Source of the DNA: Chitinophaga sp. CF418
GTDB taxonomy: Bacteria; Bacteroidota; Bacteroidia; Chitinophagales; Chitinophagaceae
Direction of reading: 5' to 3'
Length of the DNA: 64,000 nucleotides
NCBI RefSeq assembly: GCF_900142925.1
Contig: NZ_FRCN01000002.1
Location: 682,001 to 746,000, forward strand
The notes under the pieces are model-generated. The model saw nothing but the letters and a program-made list of their open reading frames with translations, did not search any database and was not told the origin of the DNA. Both the position numbers and the translations under genes were made by a program. How positions within the stretch are numbered: position 1 is the first letter of the stretch; each line of letters starts with the position of its first letter. Shown here piece by piece: positions 7,774-16,655 of the stretch.

Positions 7774-9204
7774 ATGGCTACAGATCAGAACAAATTCCAG
7801 GCGATCATCTCGCATTGTAAAGAATATGGCTTCGTGTTCCAGTCCAGTGAAATATACGATGGCTTAAGTGCAGTATATGACTATGGCCAGAACGGAGCTC
7901 AGTTGAAGAAGAATATCCGCGACTACTGGTGGAAGAGCATGACCCAGATGCATGAGAATATCGTGGGGATCGATGCTGCCATTTTTATGCATCCAACTAC
8001 CTGGAAGGCATCTGGTCACGTTGATAATTTCAGCGACCCGATGATCGACAATAAAGACAGTAAGAAACGCTATCGTGTAGATCACCTCATAGAAGGTCAT
8101 GCTGAAACCCTTCCCAAAGAGGCGGGTGACGCATTGCTGGAGCAGATGGATAACCTGCTTAAGGACAATGACTTCGCGGGATTGAAAAAACTGATAGAAG
8201 ATAATAAGATCAAGTGTTCTGTAAGTGGCACTGTCAATTGGACAGATGTTCGTCAATTTAACCTGATGTTCTCTACCCAATTGGGAAGTGTGACCGATGA
8301 GGCAAGTGAAATATACCTGCGCCCGGAAACTGCTCAGGGTATTTTCGTTAACTTCCTGAACGTACAGAAAACCGGCCGTATGAAGATACCTTTTGGTATC
8401 GCGCAGGTAGGTAAGGCTTTCCGTAATGAGATCGTAGCCCGTCAGTTCATCTTCCGTATGCGTGAGTTTGAACAGATGGAAATGCAGTTCTTCATCCGCC
8501 CTGGCACCCAGAAAGAATGGTATGCCTACTGGAAGGAAGAGCGTCTGAAATGGCACCTCAGCCTGGGTGTATCTCCGGAAAATTACCGCTATCACGACCA
8601 CGTTAAGCTGGCGCACTATGCTGATGCTGCTGTGGATATCGAATATGAATTCCCGATCGGTTTCAAAGAAGTGGAGGGTATCCACTCCCGTACTGACTTT
8701 GACCTGAAGAGCCATCAGGAATACAGCAAGAAGAAGATCCAATACTTTGATACGGAGACCAACCAGAACTACATTCCATATGTGATAGAAACTTCTATTG
8801 GTCTGGACCGTATGTTCCTGTTGACAATCTGCAATGCTTATGCAGAGGAAGATCTGAGCAAGGACGGTAAAGAAGACAGCCGTGTGGTGATGAGATTCCC
8901 TGCGAAACTGGCGCCGGTTCAACTGGCTATCTTCCCGCTTACTAAAAAAGACGGCTTACCGGAAATAGCGAAGGAATTGATGGATAAATGCAAATCCTCC
9001 TTCTACTGCTTCTATGAGGAGAAAGATGCGATCGGCAGACGTTATCGCCGTCAGGATGCCATCGGTACTCCTTTCTGCGTAACGATCGATCATCAGACCA
9101 AAGAAGATAACACCGTTACCATCCGTTACCGCGACAGCATGGAACAGGAAAGGGTGCCAATGGACAAAGTGAAAGATATCGTGCTGAGTAAGATCAACGA
9201 ATAG
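7774..9204 (+). CDS. glyS: Glycine-tRNA ligase (single-chain alpha2 type)
   Basis: The 476-residue class II synthetase charges tRNA-Gly. The N-terminus (GFVFQSSEIYDGLSAVYDYG) and motif 2 region (FRNEIVARQFIFRMREFEQM) are those of the eukaryote/Gram-positive-like homodimeric GlyRS rather than the alpha2beta2 enzyme. Motif 3 is seen as ETSIGLDRMFL. The C-terminal anticodon-binding domain spans about residues 380-476 (APVQLAIFPLTKKDGLPEIA). The start at 7774 sits just after a strong promoter box, and the gene ends before a good terminator at 9228, so it is probably monocistronic. Confidence 0.97.
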   Translation: MATDQNKFQAIISHCKEYGFVFQSSEIYDGLSAVYDYGQNGAQLKKNIRDYWWKSMTQMHENIVGIDAAIFMHPTTWKASGHVDNFSDPMIDNKDSKKRYRVDHLIEGHAETLPKEAGDALLEQMDNLLKDNDFAGLKKLIEDNKIKCSVSGTVNWTDVRQFNLMFSTQLGSVTDEASEIYLRPETAQGIFVNFLNVQKTGRMKIPFGIAQVGKAFRNEIVARQFIFRMREFEQMEMQFFIRPGTQKEWYAYWKEERLKWHLSLGVSPENYRYHDHVKLAHYADAAVDIEYEFPIGFKEVEGIHSRTDFDLKSHQEYSKKKIQYFDTETNQNYIPYVIETSIGLDRMFLLTICNAYAEEDLSKDGKEDSRVVMRFPAKLAPVQLAIFPLTKKDGLPEIAKELMDKCKSSFYCFYEEKDAIGRRYRRQDAIGTPFCVTIDHQTKEDNTVTIRYRDSMEQERVPMDKVKDIVLSKINE

Positions 9205-9227
9205 AAAATAAAAATGATTTATAGAAA

Positions 9228-9258
9228 AAGGCGGCATCAATTGATGTCGCCTTTTTTA
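9228..9258 (+). terminator. Rho-independent terminator after glyS
   Basis: A 13-bp stem with one G-U pair (AAGGCGGCATCAA paired with TTGATGTCGCCTT) is followed by TTTTT. It lies 24 bases after the glyS stop codon. Confidence 0.85.
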
Positions 9259-9293
9259 TTGGAAATATATAAGATCCTATCGTTATGTATGGT

Positions 9294-10013
9294 TTAGCCA
9301 TACAGTTCCTGGTGAATGTCATGTCTGTCATACCCCATGGCCAGTATCCGCTGTTTAGCTTCATCTATCATGTTCTTCCAGCCGCATAAAAAGAAATGCG
9401 CGGGTTGTTTGTGGGCCAGCTCTTCATAGATCAGGTGGACATACCCTTTACGGCCCGTCCATAGATCATCTTCCCGGGAAAGGGTGGGGATATAATGGAA
9501 ACCCGCCAGTTCCTGCTCCAGTTGACACATTTCTGACGCATAGAGCAGGTCACATTGCTGCCGGCAGCCATATATGAGGTGGATGGGAGGATGCGGCAGG
9601 TCGTGCGCCTTGATATACTGGGCCATAGACCGGAAAGGCGCGATGCCCGTACCGGTACAGATCAGGAACAGGTCTCTGTCCAGTTGCTCAGGTAGTGTAA
9701 AGTGCCCCAGCGGGCCTTTAAGTACCAGCTCACTGCCCTCAGTGATCTCATTGAACAGATAAGTGGTGCCGGCGCCACCTTCCAGCAATACAATGACCAG
9801 TTCTATTGTATTCGTACCATCTGGGGGGGAAGCGATGGAATAGCTGCGCCAGCGCTTGTTCTTTTGTTCGTGTATGGGAAGATCGAGGGTTACAAACTGA
9901 CCTGCTTTGAAGTCGAAGCGTTCCTTTTCGGGGATCTGAATCCAGAACCTGCGCGTATTATGCGTTTCCTGTACGATACGGGTTACCTGCCCTTTATACC
10001 ATTGGTCAAGCAT
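9294..10013 (-). CDS. Ferredoxin/flavodoxin-NADP reductase (Fpr-like)
   Basis: The 239-residue flavoprotein has an FAD-binding barrel with KRWRSYSIASPP and an NAD(P)-binding domain with ICTGTGIAPFRSM, GCRQQCDLLY and a final FFLCGWKNMIDEAK. It lacks an iron-sulfur domain, so it most likely exchanges electrons between NADPH and a separate ferredoxin or flavodoxin. I place the start at 10013 (MLDQWYKGQV); a longer reading frame up to 10124 exists but its extra 37 residues are unlike the family and would overlap the mfd start on the other strand. The gene is divergent from mfd with about 110 bases between them. Confidence 0.88.
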   Translation of the reverse strand: MLDQWYKGQVTRIVQETHNTRRFWIQIPEKERFDFKAGQFVTLDLPIHEQKNKRWRSYSIASPPDGTNTIELVIVLLEGGAGTTYLFNEITEGSELVLKGPLGHFTLPEQLDRDLFLICTGTGIAPFRSMAQYIKAHDLPHPPIHLIYGCRQQCDLLYASEMCQLEQELAGFHYIPTLSREDDLWTGRKGYVHLIYEELAHKQPAHFFLCGWKNMIDEAKQRILAMGYDRHDIHQELYG

Positions 10014-10106
10014 TTGTGTGGAATTTATACTAAATATAACCAAAATTGTCCATAGCCCGTTGGCTTTCAGGGGTATGAGCGGCGATGAAAAAATGCAGTA
10101 ATTCCG

Positions 10107-10114
10107 TATCTTTG
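10107..10114 (+). promoter_or_regulatory. Predicted -7 promoter box for mfd (TATCTTTG)
   Basis: TATCTTTG matches TAnnTTTG and ends 8 bases before the mfd ATG. Transcription would begin within a few bases of the start codon, predicting a leaderless or nearly leaderless mRNA. Confidence 0.6.
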
Positions 10115-10122
10115 CAACCCTC

Positions 10123-13100
10123 ATGAATATACAGGCTGTTTTACAACTGTACCAGCGAGATTCCCGCCTGCAACAGCTGGTGAAAGGGATACATTTGTCC
10201 GATCCACAGTATTTTCAATTAACAGGACTAACCGGAAGTGCCACCACATTTATAGCAGCGGGAGCGTGGGAGCTGGCTAATTCCGTTAACCATCTTTTTA
10301 TTCTTAACGATAAAGAAGAGGCTGCCTATTTCCATAATGACCTTGAGTCGTTAAGTCAGGCGCTGGATATCTTTTATTTCCCGGACTCCTTCAAAAAAAC
10401 CGGTTACTTTAATGAGATCAACAGCAGTCATAGTATGCTGCGTACTGAAGCGCTCATGAAGTTTTCCGGACCGGCTATACATAAAAAGATCCTGGTTACC
10501 TATCCGGAAGCACTCTGGGAAAAGGTGGCCGCCTCCGTGGCCTTCAGCAACAATATGGTACAGCTGAAAGTCGGGGACGTGCTTAAAGTGGATGAGCTGT
10601 TGGAGAAACTTGTCAGCTGGGGTTTTGAATATACCGACTTTGTGTATGAGCCGGGGCAATACGCCGTTCGCGGTGGTATCCTCGATATCTATTCCTTCGG
10701 CAATGAGAAGCCTTACCGCGTTGAACTGTTCGGTGAAGATATTGATTCCATTCGTCTCTTTGATCCGGAAACACAGCTGAGTGAACGCAAGCTGACACAG
10801 GTAACCCTCATCGCCAATATGGATACGCAGGGCCTGAACCATCAGAAAACCTCTCTGCTGGAATTCCTTCCGGAAAATACCATCGTTTGGATGAAAGACC
10901 CCGGTTATATACAGGATGTCGTGCTGCAGCTGGAAGAAAAGCTGGATGCATTCCTGCAAACCGGTCAGTCTGTGAAGGTAGGTGACGACGATAAGATGGA
11001 GCTGGCAGAAACTGATTTCGTAAAAGCGCATCCGCTGATGCAGGAGCTTTTACGCCGGCATTGCGTCGTGTTCAGCAACCGCCAGTGGTGGGAAGAGACA
11101 AACCGTTCCTTTACACCGCTCAACTTTGAAACGCAGGAGCAACCTGTCTTTAACAGGCAGTTTGATATGCTGATCAAAGACCTGGATGCGCACAATAAGA
11201 ATAAGTATACACTCTTCATCTTCGCTGAGAATGCCCGCCAGCTGGAAAGGCTGCGCAGCATCTTCGAAGATCTGAAGGCAGACTTTACATTCTATCCTAT
11301 CCCATCTCCTGTCAGTCATGGTTTTATAGACCATACACTGAAACTGGTATGTTATACCGATCACCAGATCTTCCAGCGTTACCATAAATACAAGGTAAAG
11401 CAGGCATATAACAAGAATAAAGCGATCACCATGAAAACCCTGCGTGAACTGCAGCCGGGTGATTTTGTGACGCATATAGATCATGGTGTTGGTACTTACA
11501 GCGGCTTACAGAAGATCGAGGTAGGTGGTAAGATGCAGGAAGCTATCCGTATTATTTACAAGAACAATGACCTCTTGTACGTAAACATTAACTCCCTGCA
11601 CAAGATCAGTAAATACTCAGGTAAGGAAGGCGTGGAACCACGTGTGAATAAACTGGGTAGCGATGCATGGGACAAGCTGAAGGAAAAGGCTAAAACCCAG
11701 GTAAAAGATATCGCGAAAGACCTGATCAAACTTTATGCTGTCCGTAAAGCCCAGCAAGGGTTTGCCCATACGATGGATACCTACCTGCAAACGGAGCTGG
11801 AAGCGTCCTTCCTGTATGAAGATACGCCTGACCAGAGCAAGGCTACTGCCGATGTGAAAAGGGACATGGAATCTCCTTCTCCGATGGACCGCCTTGTGTG
11901 TGGTGACGTAGGTTTTGGTAAAACAGAGATTGCCATCCGCGCGGCCTTTAAATCCATCGTGGATGGTAAACAGGCTGCTGTACTGGTACCCACTACTATC
12001 CTGGCATTCCAGCACTATAAGACCTTTGCAGACCGTCTGAAAGACTTCCCTTGTACTGTAGATTACCTGAACCGTTTTAAGTCTTCAAAAGAGAAAAAAG
12101 AAACGCTTCAGAAACTCGCAGAAGGAAAGATAGATATCATCATCGGTACGCATGCACTCCTGGGAAAAGAAGTAAAATTCAAAGACCTCGGTGTGCTGGT
12201 AGTGGATGAAGAACAGAAATTCGGCGTATCTGCCAAGGAGAAACTGAAACAGCTGAAAGTGAATGTGGATACACTGACACTAACAGCAACACCCATCCCA
12301 AGAACGCTGCAATTCTCACTGATGGGCGCCAGGGACTTGTCTGTAATCAATACCCCACCGCCTAACAGGCAGCCGATAGAAACGGAAGTACATGTATTTG
12401 ATCATGACCTGATCCGTGATGCGATCTATTATGAAACAGAACGTGGCGGCCAGGTGTACTTCGTATACAACAGGGTGAAAGGACTGGGTGAAATGAGCAG
12501 CCTCATAAAAGGCCTGTGCCCTGATCTTTCTGTTGCCACTGCACATGGACAAATGGAAGGGCATCAGCTGGAAGAAGTGATCCTCGATTTCATTGACAGG
12601 AAATATGACGTACTGGTATGTACCAACATCGTGGAGAGCGGTGTGGACATTCCAAATGCAAATACCATCATCATCAATAATGCCCACCACTTCGGCTTAA
12701 GTGACCTGCACCAGTTGCGCGGCCGTGTAGGACGCAGCAATAAAAAGGCTTTCTGTTATCTGTTGGCACCTCCTGTGAGCACGCTGCCTGCCGATAGCCG
12801 TAAAAGGCTGCAGACACTGGAGCAACACAGTGAGCTGGGTAGCGGCTTCCAGATTGCGATGCGTGACCTGGATATCCGTGGCGCCGGTAACCTGCTGGGT
12901 GGTGAACAGAGTGGTTTTATGGCAGAGATTGGGTTTGACATGTACCAGAAGATCCTGGATGAAGCTATCCGCGAACTGAAGCAGAATGAATTCCGTGATC
13001 TCTTCAAGGAACAACTGGAAGAAAAGAAGGATTTCGTAAGTGACTGTACCATCGATACTGATCTCGAAATACTGATCCCTGATAGTTATGTCGAAAGCAT

Positions 13101-13497
13101 ACAGGAACGTCTGAACCTTTACCAGGAACTGGATAATATCACCCTGGAAAGCAAGCTCCAGGCCTTTGAAGCAGAACTGGTAGACCGTTTCGGACCTTTA
13201 CCTGAACCTGTAAAGGATCTGCTCTGTATGATCCGTTGCCGCTGGATGGCGATCAAACTGGGCTTTGAAAAGATGATGCTGAAAGACGAAACCCTGCGTT
13301 GTTATTTCATCAACAACCCGGATTCTCCATACTTCGAATCACCAACCTTTAATCATATCCTCACTTATCTGCAAACAAGAGTGAATAATGCGAAACTGAA
13401 GCAGGTAGGAAAGAATTTTATGCTGGTGGCAGATCGTATACGGTCAATGAGCGACCTGTATGATTTCCTGAAGGCGATGGAAGATGCGAGGAATTAA
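10123..13497 (+). CDS. mfd: Transcription-repair coupling factor Mfd
   Basis: The 1124-residue protein displaces RNA polymerase stalled at DNA lesions and recruits UvrA. Visible domains in order are the UvrB-like N-terminal module (residues 1 to about 330, including FVYEPGQYAVRGGILDIYSF), the RNA-polymerase-interacting RID/CarD-like domain (about 443-500, LQPGDFVTHIDHGVGTYSG), and the RecG-like translocase with Walker A GDVGFGKTE near 595, the DEEQ box near 694, TATPIPRTL, and motif VI HQLRGRVGRS. The C-terminal TRCF domain occupies about 970-1070. Length matches the family. The gene is transcribed alone; downstream is a repeat cluster rather than a canonical terminator. Confidence 0.98.
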   Translation: MNIQAVLQLYQRDSRLQQLVKGIHLSDPQYFQLTGLTGSATTFIAAGAWELANSVNHLFILNDKEEAAYFHNDLESLSQALDIFYFPDSFKKTGYFNEINSSHSMLRTEALMKFSGPAIHKKILVTYPEALWEKVAASVAFSNNMVQLKVGDVLKVDELLEKLVSWGFEYTDFVYEPGQYAVRGGILDIYSFGNEKPYRVELFGEDIDSIRLFDPETQLSERKLTQVTLIANMDTQGLNHQKTSLLEFLPENTIVWMKDPGYIQDVVLQLEEKLDAFLQTGQSVKVGDDDKMELAETDFVKAHPLMQELLRRHCVVFSNRQWWEETNRSFTPLNFETQEQPVFNRQFDMLIKDLDAHNKNKYTLFIFAENARQLERLRSIFEDLKADFTFYPIPSPVSHGFIDHTLKLVCYTDHQIFQRYHKYKVKQAYNKNKAITMKTLRELQPGDFVTHIDHGVGTYSGLQKIEVGGKMQEAIRIIYKNNDLLYVNINSLHKISKYSGKEGVEPRVNKLGSDAWDKLKEKAKTQVKDIAKDLIKLYAVRKAQQGFAHTMDTYLQTELEASFLYEDTPDQSKATADVKRDMESPSPMDRLVCGDVGFGKTEIAIRAAFKSIVDGKQAAVLVPTTILAFQHYKTFADRLKDFPCTVDYLNRFKSSKEKKETLQKLAEGKIDIIIGTHALLGKEVKFKDLGVLVVDEEQKFGVSAKEKLKQLKVNVDTLTLTATPIPRTLQFSLMGARDLSVINTPPPNRQPIETEVHVFDHDLIRDAIYYETERGGQVYFVYNRVKGLGEMSSLIKGLCPDLSVATAHGQMEGHQLEEVILDFIDRKYDVLVCTNIVESGVDIPNANTIIINNAHHFGLSDLHQLRGRVGRSNKKAFCYLLAPPVSTLPADSRKRLQTLEQHSELGSGFQIAMRDLDIRGAGNLLGGEQSGFMAEIGFDMYQKILDEAIRELKQNEFRDLFKEQLEEKKDFVSDCTIDTDLEILIPDSYVESIQERLNLYQELDNITLESKLQAFEAELVDRFGPLPEPVKDLLCMIRCRWMAIKLGFEKMMLKDETLRCYFINNPDSPYFESPTFNHILTYLQTRVNNAKLKQVGKNFMLVADRIRSMSDLYDFLKAMEDARN

Positions 13498-13510
13498 TGC
13501 GGATTAGAAA

Positions 13511-13529
13511 CACGTGTGCTAAACACGTG
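13511..13529. repeat. Small inverted repeat after mfd
   Basis: CACGTGT and ACACGTG form a 7-bp stem around a GCTAA loop, 13 bases after the mfd stop. It lacks a T-run and may be part of the repeat cluster that follows rather than a terminator. Confidence 0.5.
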
Positions 13530-13562
13530 GGTACGACACCGCTGCAAACATATATACGGAAC

Positions 13563-13590
13563 ACCCGGGGTAATGGGTAATGCCCCGGGT
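13563..13590. repeat. GC-rich hairpin ACCCGGGG/CCCCGGGT
   Basis: An 8-bp perfect stem with a 12-base loop (TAATGGGTAATG). It flanks the 16-bp tandem repeat on the left and resembles the GC-rich palindrome on the right side (13650-13669), so the group looks like one composite element. Confidence 0.65.
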
Positions 13591-13602
13591 TATCGTTCCC
13601 CC

Positions 13603-13650
13603 GGTTGCACCCGCCCCCGGTTGCACCCGCCCCCGGTTGCACCCGCCCCC
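13603..13650. repeat. Three tandem copies of a 16-bp unit
   Basis: GGTTGCACCCGCCCCC occurs three times in a row without a mismatch (13603-13618, 13619-13634, 13635-13650). It is far more GC-rich than the rest of the window. The unit length is not a multiple of three and no convincing gene covers it. Confidence 0.9.
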
Positions 13651-13696
13651 CCGGGGTTATCACCCCGGGCTACAAACACAGCGCTCCTGACGGAGC
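13650..13696. repeat. Palindromic elements at the right of the repeat cluster
   Basis: CCCGGGGT and ACCCCGGG (13650-13657, 13662-13669) form an 8-bp stem with a TATC loop. A second hairpin GCTCC-TGAC-GGAGC lies at 13683-13696. The layout suggests a dispersed palindromic element of the REP type; its copies elsewhere in the genome cannot be checked here. Confidence 0.6.
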
Positions 13697-13707
13697 TTAT
13701 CGCGATA

Positions 13708-15657
13708 TTATCTGACTATTGTTACGGTTCCTTTTCTGTTGAATAATCCTCCCTTATAATCTATTCCCTGTATCATCCAGACATATGTGCCTGCAGGCAT
13801 GGGAGTTCCTTTAAAACTACCGTCCCAGGTGGCAGAAAGGGATTGTGTCCTGAATACTTCCTGGCCCCATCTGTTCCATACACAGAAAAAATCCAGCTGT
13901 GCTACGCCTGGTGAAATAGCCCGGAAAACATCATTACGGCCGTCATTATTGGGCGAAAATGCTGTGGGAATATAGAACTCCGGACCGGCATAAACTTTCA
14001 CGTTTAGGGTGTCTATTTCAATACAACCTTCTGAAGATGTCACCGTAAGATGATAGACCTGGTCCTGCTGAAGATAAGCGACGGGATCAGCTATGCCGGG
14101 GTCTGTCAGTCCTGTGGTGGGCGACCATGTAAACTGAAGACCGCTCCCGCTGGTCTGAGCATTCAGCTGTAATGGCTGGTCGCGGGCGGCGATAGTGTCA
14201 TTGCCTGCAAACAGATTGATGTCGGTAACATTAACAGATACAATAGATGTATCGGAAAAACAACCATCTGTGCTTATAGCGCGTAAGGTTGCCTGGTAAG
14301 TGCCTCCCGCCGGATAAATGTAGCTGATCTCCTGGCCGGTTTGCTGCTGACCGTTACCTAAGTCCCAATACCATTGCGATAATGGAATCAATGGTGTTTG
14401 ATCTGTGCCGGTAAAACTGATGGGCTGTCCAATACAGGCATTCTCACCGGTGGCGCTGACACGGGGTGTAGGATATACTTCCATCGTCTTTTGAATGCTG
14501 TCACTGCAACCCTGTGCGGATGTAGCCTGTAGCTTTATCCTGTAGCTACCTGTGTCAGTATATGTTATAGAAGGGTTTTGCGCGTCAGATGTCTGCCCGT
14601 TACCGAAGTCCCAGGCCCATTGCCGGATAGTGCCTACAGCCAGTGTTGTTTTATTGGTAACAGCAACAGGACGGCCTGTACATAGCAGATCAGCGGTAAA
14701 GTCAGTTACAGGATAAGAACCGATGATTACCTCCTGCTTCATGGTATCAGAGATGCAGCCACTGTTATCTTCAATTATTAACCGGACTTCATATTCACCT
14801 GCTTTGGCATACAGATGTGGTGGTGGATCAGCAACGGCAGAGGTAGTGCCATCGCCAAAGTCCCATAGGCGGCGGGTAATGGTGCCAAATGATTTGGAAT
14901 CATCACCAAATACAATAGGAGAACCATCACAGAATAACTGGTTATTATCAAATCGTAACTGAGGCCGGAGGGCAGCACAGAATTGCTGCAGGTTGGAGCT
15001 TCCACCGGTGGCTGAACCAAAACCCCAGTATACCATCGGGTCTCCGCCAAATATATCAGTTACGAAATCTTTTTGTACAGAAACACGTAATACGCCATCA
15101 ATGCTTACTTCCAGCAGTTTGGTCACCGCATCCCATTTGATCCTGAAAATATGCCAGTTACAGTCTTCGATGTTCCCGTTACCGTCCAGCGCTGTGACCG
15201 GGCCTGCCAGGTTATTGGAGCTGACATGAGATATATCGCCGTTAACCTGAATAGACACGTGATCATAGTTAGGATCCCCATCCGACAGGTTCTCCCACGT
15301 ATCTATCAGGACGCCAAGAGAAGGCGTGATATTCTGAAACCCCATTCCCTGACCCGTTGTCCCAATATTGGTTCCCTGTGTCTGGAGGATAAAGCCAATC
15401 CCATCTGCACCGGCATCGTCCTTGCAGCCAAGATTTACATCAAAGTAATAATCAAAAGAATTATTCAGGCTGATCTTGTTTTTATTCCATACAGTACCGC
15501 TCGTGTTGGTCACATCTTCAGTTAGCACATAACAGTTACATGTCCGCTGGGTGGCTGCACCATTCAATATATAGGGAGTTTGTAACTGGGCGAATAATGA
15601 TAAGTTGGATAATAACAGCCATAATAATCCTGTTAGAAGCGGTAATACTCTTGTCAT
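13708..15657 (-). CDS. Secreted L-type-lectin/PKD-repeat protein with a gliding-type T9SS C-terminal domain
   Basis: The 649-residue protein has a signal peptide (residues 1-23). Residues 25-232 look like a legume-type (L-type) lectin fold with the GIGFILQTQGTNIG strand and SLGVLIDTWEN. Three PKD-like domains follow, each with a W[DE][FL]G[ND]G signature: LWDFGDGT near 264, WAWDFGNGQ near 347 and WYWDLGNGQ near 429. Residues about 562-649 match the gliding-motility-associated C-terminal domain (IPTAFSPNNDGRNDVF, VWNRWGQEVF, PAGTYVW), the type B sorting signal for the type IX secretion system. It is probably exported to the surface or medium and binds a glycan. The gene stands alone between a repeat cluster and the divergent SIMPL gene. 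Confidence 0.9.
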   Translation of the reverse strand: MTRVLPLLTGLLWLLLSNLSLFAQLQTPYILNGAATQRTCNCYVLTEDVTNTSGTVWNKNKISLNNSFDYYFDVNLGCKDDAGADGIGFILQTQGTNIGTTGQGMGFQNITPSLGVLIDTWENLSDGDPNYDHVSIQVNGDISHVSSNNLAGPVTALDGNGNIEDCNWHIFRIKWDAVTKLLEVSIDGVLRVSVQKDFVTDIFGGDPMVYWGFGSATGGSSNLQQFCAALRPQLRFDNNQLFCDGSPIVFGDDSKSFGTITRRLWDFGDGTTSAVADPPPHLYAKAGEYEVRLIIEDNSGCISDTMKQEVIIGSYPVTDFTADLLCTGRPVAVTNKTTLAVGTIRQWAWDFGNGQTSDAQNPSITYTDTGSYRIKLQATSAQGCSDSIQKTMEVYPTPRVSATGENACIGQPISFTGTDQTPLIPLSQWYWDLGNGQQQTGQEISYIYPAGGTYQATLRAISTDGCFSDTSIVSVNVTDINLFAGNDTIAARDQPLQLNAQTSGSGLQFTWSPTTGLTDPGIADPVAYLQQDQVYHLTVTSSEGCIEIDTLNVKVYAGPEFYIPTAFSPNNDGRNDVFRAISPGVAQLDFFCVWNRWGQEVFRTQSLSATWDGSFKGTPMPAGTYVWMIQGIDYKGGLFNRKGTVTIVR

Positions 15658-15782
15658 AGGATTATTGCTGCCAGTAAAATAAAAAAAATAATCTGTGTAA
15701 CATATACAGGCCTGAAACGTTTGAGGTTAGCGCCCCATATATCTTTATTCGTAAAGTATTGTAGGTTGGTATACTGGGAAAA

Positions 15783-15790
15783 TATTTTTG
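15783..15790 (+). promoter_or_regulatory. Predicted -7 box for the SIMPL-domain gene (TATTTTTG)
   Basis: TATTTTTG matches TAnnTTTG, with a TTG 21 bases upstream (15759-15761) at the expected -33 spacing. It predicts a leader of roughly 85-90 bases. Confidence 0.6.
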
Positions 15791-15880
15791 CCCCCTTTAT
15801 GGAATCAATATATGTAGTAGCATCATATAGCCAAACAACGGAAACTATAATTATTCAATTAACACTCAAATTACAACAGT

Positions 15881-16588
15881 ATGAAAAAGGTAATGTTTTT
15901 ACTGGCAGGATTATTCGTGGCATCATTAAGTCAGGCGCAGCAAACAGACAATAAACCTCCCGTTAAAAAGATCGAAGTAACAGGCTCCGCAGAAATAGAG
16001 ATCACACCAGATGAGATCTATCTCGATATCGCACTGCGTGAGTTCAAAAATAAGACGACAAAAGTAGAAATGAATACACTGGAAGTTCAGCTGCAGAAAG
16101 CGGTGAAAGAGGCCGGTATACCTGCATCAGATCTGACCATTGCCAATGTATTTGGTACCAACTATGACAATTGGTGGAGCAAAAAGAAGAAAGATCCTGA
16201 TTTCATGGCGCGTAAACAGTATCGTCTTAAACTCAGCAACCTCGATAAAGTAAATGATATTCTGGGTGCAGTAGATGCAGAAGGTATTGAAAGTGTAAAT
16301 ATCAGCAGCTATACACACAGCAAAATGGAAGATTACCGCAAGCAGGTAAAGACTAAAGCATTACAGGCTGCAAAAGCAAAAGCAACTTATATGCTGGAAG
16401 CTATCGGCAATACTATTGATGGTGTACTGGAAGTGCAGGAGATCAATACTGATAACTATTCAGATGTTCCTCCGGCTGTATTTGCCAATTCCTTTGCACG
16501 TTCCGCTAACGCTGAATCAGCAGATGCTTCATCTTTCAAAAAGATAAAAGTACGCGCTGAAGTAAGAGCTGTCTTCTTTATCAAATAA
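15881..16588 (+). CDS. Periplasmic SIMPL-domain (DUF541) protein
   Basis: The 235-residue protein has a clear signal peptide (MKKVMFLLAGLFVASLSQAQ) and then the SIMPL domain, seen as KKIEVTGSAEIEITPDEIYL near the start, a central YRLKLSNLDKVNDIL segment and the C-terminal KKIKVRAEVRAVFFIK strand. Family members (such as E. coli YggE and the Brucella BP26 antigen) form periplasmic rings and have been linked to oxidative stress, but the molecular role is not known. The gene is followed by a terminator shared with the convergent SusD gene. Confidence 0.9.
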   Translation: MKKVMFLLAGLFVASLSQAQQTDNKPPVKKIEVTGSAEIEITPDEIYLDIALREFKNKTTKVEMNTLEVQLQKAVKEAGIPASDLTIANVFGTNYDNWWSKKKKDPDFMARKQYRLKLSNLDKVNDILGAVDAEGIESVNISSYTHSKMEDYRKQVKTKALQAAKAKATYMLEAIGNTIDGVLEVQEINTDNYSDVPPAVFANSFARSANAESADASSFKKIKVRAEVRAVFFIK

Positions 16589-16606
16589 TAACCTGTAGCA
16601 TAAATA

Positions 16607-16638
16607 AAAAGGGAGCCTGCTTCATGCGGCTCCCTTTA
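16607..16638. terminator. Terminator shared by the SIMPL gene and the first SusD gene
   Basis: GGGAGCC (16611-16617) pairs with GGCTCCC (16628-16634); A-rich and T-rich flanks on both sides let it work in both directions. Confidence 0.8.
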
Positions 16639-16655
16639 CTTTTTTATAGTGATGT

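Noticed and set aside
7864..8922. 352-codon open frame on the minus strand inside glyS
   Set aside because: It lies fully antisense to a well-conserved synthetase; it arises from the codon bias of glyS, and the predicted protein has no recognisable feature.
10013..10124. N-terminal extension of the ferredoxin-NADP reductase to 10124
   Set aside because: The added 37 residues are unlike the family and the extension overlaps the mfd start and its promoter.
13603..13650. CRISPR array from the three 16-bp direct repeats
   Set aside because: Units are directly adjacent with no spacers and no cas genes are nearby.
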